Position numbers and translations under genes: made by a program. Positions 4,552 to 5,092 of a stretch of DNA of 5,092 nucleotides are shown here, piece after piece (positions within the stretch are counted from its first letter, which is position 1; each line of letters opens with the position of its first letter). Source of the DNA: Hyphomicrobiales bacterium. Its GTDB lineage: Bacteria; Pseudomonadota; Alphaproteobacteria; Rhizobiales; Aestuariivirgaceae. The notes below the pieces were generated by a model. That model was not told the origin of the DNA, searched no databases, and saw nothing but the letters and a program-made list of their open reading frames with translations. The stretch spans positions 1 through 5,092 of the forward strand of contig JAAURV010000240.1 in NCBI GenBank assembly GCA_012032065.1, written 5' to 3'.

Positions 4552-5092
4552 GTGTCAGACACGTCCGATCCCGCCGAGAACGGCGGCCCGACCACTCCCA
4601 AAGGCGTCTCGCTCATCAGCGTCGAAGATGAGCTGAAGCGTTCGTACCTCGATTACGCGATGAGCGTGATCGTGTCGCGCGCGCTGCCCGACGCGCGCGA
4701 CGGGCTGAAGCCCGTGCACCGGCGCATCCTCTACGCGATGGATGAGGCAGGCAATACGCACGATAAGGCGCATCGCAAGTGCGCCAAGAGCGTCGGCGAC
4801 GTGATGGGCAATTACCACCCGCACGGCGACCAGGCGATCTACCTCACACTGGTGCGCCTCGCGCAGGATTTCTCGATGGGCCTGCCGCTCATCGACGGCC
4901 AAGGCAATTTCGGCTCCATCGACGGCGATATGCCGGCGTCGATGCGGTACACCGAGGCGCGGCTGGCGAAGTCGGCACGCTCGCTGTTGGATGACATCGA
5001 CGAAGGCACGGTCGACTTCCAGGACAATTACGACGGCTCGGTGCAGGAGCCGACGGTGCTGCCGGCGCGGTTTCCGAACCTTTTTGGTCAAT
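4552..5092 (+). CDS. gyrA: DNA gyrase subunit A, N-terminal part, runs off right edge, 1-nt insertion near the end
   Basis: The product starts with GTG at 4552 and reads VSDTSDPAENGGPTTPKGVS, LISVEDELKRSYLDYAMSVI, then RALPDARDGLKPVHRRILYA and later GNYHPHGDQAIYLTLVRLAQ. LIDGQGNFGSIDGD and MRYTEARL, with catalytic Tyr133 (E. coli Tyr122), follow. GyrA forms the A2B2 gyrase that introduces negative supercoils using ATP; Tyr133 makes the covalent DNA link. GSIDGD rather than GNIDGD supports GyrA over ParC. About 180 residues of the usual 850-900 are present. At 5081-5085 a run of five T makes the frame read PNLFGQ; four T would give PNLLVN, the conserved continuation. A single T insertion in a homopolymer is therefore likely. 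The ribosome binding site is weak (AAGAGA), but no better start exists. Quinolone-region residues are unusual (Gln94, Leu98). Divergent from sodC. Confidence 0.93.
   Translation, partial: MSDTSDPAENGGPTTPKGVSLISVEDELKRSYLDYAMSVIVSRALPDARDGLKPVHRRILYAMDEAGNTHDKAHRKCAKSVGDVMGNYHPHGDQAIYLTLVRLAQDFSMGLPLIDGQGNFGSIDGDMPASMRYTEARLAKSARSLLDDIDEGTVDFQDNYDGSVQEPTVLPARFPNLFGQ

Noticed and set aside
4555..5091. 178-codon minus-strand open frame
   Set aside because: It is a shadow of gyrA, composed of His/Arg/Val-rich translation without family features.

Overview
The window looks like a chromosomal core segment of a high-GC alphaproteobacterium, in the Rhizobiales/Rhodospirillales range. The main evidence is rcdA (DUF1465, the alphaproteobacterial CtrA-degradation adaptor), a DUF1192 protein, a cysteine-free 73-residue ribosomal protein L31, a lytic transglycosylase with a C-terminal SPOR-like tail, and an alphaproteobacterial-type GyrA. 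No plasmid, phage or transposase genes are visible.

Layout: the 5' part of a quinone oxidoreductase gene runs off the left edge (minus strand, 1-243). Then come a small DUF1192 gene (312-506), an intergenic stretch with a probable small RNA ending in a strong terminator (about 551-645), rcdA (776-1297) and the transglycosylase/SPOR gene (1365-2254). An 84-bp inverted repeat (2291-2374) follows. rpmE (minus, 2437-2657) and an MsbA-like ABC exporter gene (plus, from 2764) are divergent. The exporter stops being recognisable at about 4141-4155, where the sequence changes to the antisense of a 3'-truncated sodC (minus, 4431 to about 4144). gyrA (plus, from 4552) runs off the right edge.

Sequence quality shapes the reading. 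Four otherwise conserved genes each carry one frame-breaking indel: the quinone oxidoreductase (155-163), the transglycosylase (about 1983-1997), rpmE (2479-2486) and gyrA (5081-5085). All four sit in GC-rich, dinucleotide or homopolymer tracts. Because gyrA is essential and rpmE highly conserved, residual sequencing error is the simplest explanation. I therefore annotate those genes as single restored CDSs. The ABC/sodC junction is different: both genes lose their 3' ends at one point, which needs either a real deletion or a misassembly.

Functional themes are cell cycle and envelope: RcdA-mediated ClpXP proteolysis, a peptidoglycan-cleaving enzyme with a septal-type SPOR tail, an envelope exporter, a periplasmic superoxide dismutase, and housekeeping ribosome and gyrase genes. 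The most interesting candidate is the unannotated small RNA. It has an anti-Shine-Dalgarno loop and lies just downstream of a CtrA-like half site and upstream of rcdA. I did not find a convincing novel multi-gene system.
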